Source: Solirubrobacterales bacterium
GTDB taxonomy: Bacteria > Actinomycetota > Thermoleophilia > Solirubrobacterales > Solirubrobacteraceae
Reading direction: 5' to 3'
Assembly (NCBI GenBank): GCA_016215085.1
Contig: JACRMD010000252.1
Location: 1-14,725, forward strand
Length of the DNA stretch: 14,725 bases
In this document: positions 14,092 to 14,725 of the stretch, one piece after another
Numbering within the stretch: the stretch's first letter is position 1
Layout: the number at the start of each line of letters is the position of its first letter
The notes under the pieces: model-generated
What the model saw: only the letters and a program-made list of their open reading frames with translations
The model's database searches: none
Told to the model about the DNA's origin: nothing
Position numbers and translations under genes: made by a program

Positions 14092-14097
14092 AGTGTA
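14092..14097 (-). promoter_or_regulatory. -10 box of the pdxS-pdxT operon
   Basis: On the minus strand TACACT (TANNNT) ends ten bases before the pdxS ATG at 14081. It lies in the 35-base gap after the upstream regulator gene. This allows pdxST to be transcribed on its own with an almost leaderless message. A GACGTC palindrome (14084-14089) sits between the box and the start codon. Confidence 0.5.
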
Positions 14098-14116
14098 GAC
14101 GCGCGGAGGGCCCGCC

Positions 14117-14725
14117 CTACTTCAGGCGGAAGGCTTTGATCCGATCGGCGTACTGGTCGGCATCGCGGCTGTACACCCCGTACGCCAGGGCCTGGATGAT
14201 CGACAGCAGCGCGGTGTGCGAGCGGACGTAGGCCGGCGAGTTGCTCGAGTAGTAGAGGCGGATCTGCGCGAGCTTGGCGACCTCGGACAGCGTGGCGTCG
14301 GTGACGGCCAGCGTCTTGGCCTTGCGGTGGCGGGCGAGCTTGAGCGCGCGGACGACCAGCGGGTGCGGGCGGCCGGCGCCGAGGCCGATGACCAGCGTGC
14401 CCTCGTCGATGCGCCCGAGGCGGCTGAGCGCCTCCTGCGACGGCGACGCGACGATCTCCGCGCGCAGGTCCAGCAGCATGAGCAGGTGGCGCAGGTAGCT
14501 GGCGAAGAAGGCCATCTGGTCCGTGCCGCACACGAGGACGCGGTCGGCCGCGACGATCGCGTCGATCGCGGCCTCGACCTCCGAGCGCGAGACGCGCTTG
14601 GCCGTCTCCTCCACGTTGGCGTAGTCGGCGGCGATGGCCGTCTCGAACTCGTTCTGGTCCAGCGAGAACAGCGGCTCGGCGCCGCCGGCCTGGCCGTGGC
14701 CGGCCGAGACCTTGGGGCGGTACTC
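14117..14725 (-). CDS. RpiR/MurR-like transcriptional regulator, SIS domain part (5' end outside window)
   Basis: The frame is open to the window edge, so the N-terminal helix-turn-helix is not seen; 202 residues are visible. They begin with a linker (EYRPKVSAGHGQ), a helix DQNEFETAIAADYANVEETA typical of the region joining the HTH_6 and SIS domains in RpiR regulators, then the SIS domain: ADRVLVCGTDQMAFFASYLRH, EALSRLGRIDEGTLVIGLGA, KAKTLAVTDATLSEVAKLA, and the end ALLSIIQALAYGVYSRDADQ. The usual sugar-phosphate motif (SxSGxT) is replaced by GLGAGRPHP (14360-14386), so the ligand is probably not a standard phosphosugar. A GTG at 14614 exists but the domain clearly continues upstream. It ends 35 bases before pdxS on the same strand; control of pdxST by this protein is possible but unproven. 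Confidence 0.85.
   Translation of the reverse strand, partial: EYRPKVSAGHGQAGGAEPLFSLDQNEFETAIAADYANVEETAKRVSRSEVEAAIDAIVAADRVLVCGTDQMAFFASYLRHLLMLLDLRAEIVASPSQEALSRLGRIDEGTLVIGLGAGRPHPLVVRALKLARHRKAKTLAVTDATLSEVAKLAQIRLYYSSNSPAYVRSHTALLSIIQALAYGVYSRDADQYADRIKAFRLK

Overview
This is a chromosomal window of very high G+C DNA. It has actinobacterial codon use, GTG starts, several starts placed just after a TANNNT -10 box, and tight ATGA gene overlaps. The gene set (split PutA-type proline catabolism, PdxS/PdxT, DesK/NarL-type two-component pair, BrkB, an LPXTG protein) and the sequence style suggest a member of Actinomycetota, plausibly class Thermoleophilia (Solirubrobacterales). That placement is inference from reading; no search was run.

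Layout. (1) 1-744 (+) is the 3' end of an acidic, repeat-containing protein with one membrane helix and a Pro/Thr tail. (2) 841-2561 (-) is an ABC-2 type exporter (ATPase plus permease, ATGA overlap). It is divergent from 2698-4547 (+), a DesK/NarL-type histidine kinase and response regulator (ATGA overlap) that is the obvious candidate to control it. (3) 4548-4904 is a 357-base non-coding stretch rich in hairpins, followed by a RibD-C/DHFR-like reductase at 4905-5438 (+). (4) 5499-5715 (+) looks like a small leaderless gene with a one-base frameshift. (5) 5746-6131 (-) holds two overlapping genes for tiny membrane proteins. (6) 6263-6826 (-), a left-handed beta-helix acyltransferase, and 6853-9785 (+), proline dehydrogenase plus glutamate-semialdehyde dehydrogenase (ATGA overlap), diverge from a nearly palindromic shared -10 element. 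(7) 9863-10366 (+) is a secreted Gly/Gln-repeat protein with an LPFTG sorting signal. A perfect 12-bp hairpin terminator separates it from the converging BrkB/YihY membrane protein at 10410-11405 (-). (8) 11466-12623 (+) is a GT1-type glycosyltransferase whose stop codon overlaps that of pdxT on the opposite strand through one CTAG. (9) 12620-14081 (-) is pdxS-pdxT, the pyridoxal 5'-phosphate synthase. Upstream of it, 14117-14725 (-) is the C-terminal SIS part of an RpiR/MurR-like regulator that runs off the window.

How they work together. The window is mostly housekeeping and envelope-related. The put genes turn proline into glutamate in two steps; PdxS and PdxT make the PLP cofactor; the two-component system probably senses an envelope or membrane signal and may drive the exporter. 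I found no defence island, prophage, insertion sequence, CRISPR array, tRNA or rRNA. The observations most worth a second look are the symmetric divergent promoter at 6835-6844, the frameshifted small gene at 5499-5715, the acyltransferase that seems to lack its catalytic histidine, and the structured intergenic region at 4570-4820.
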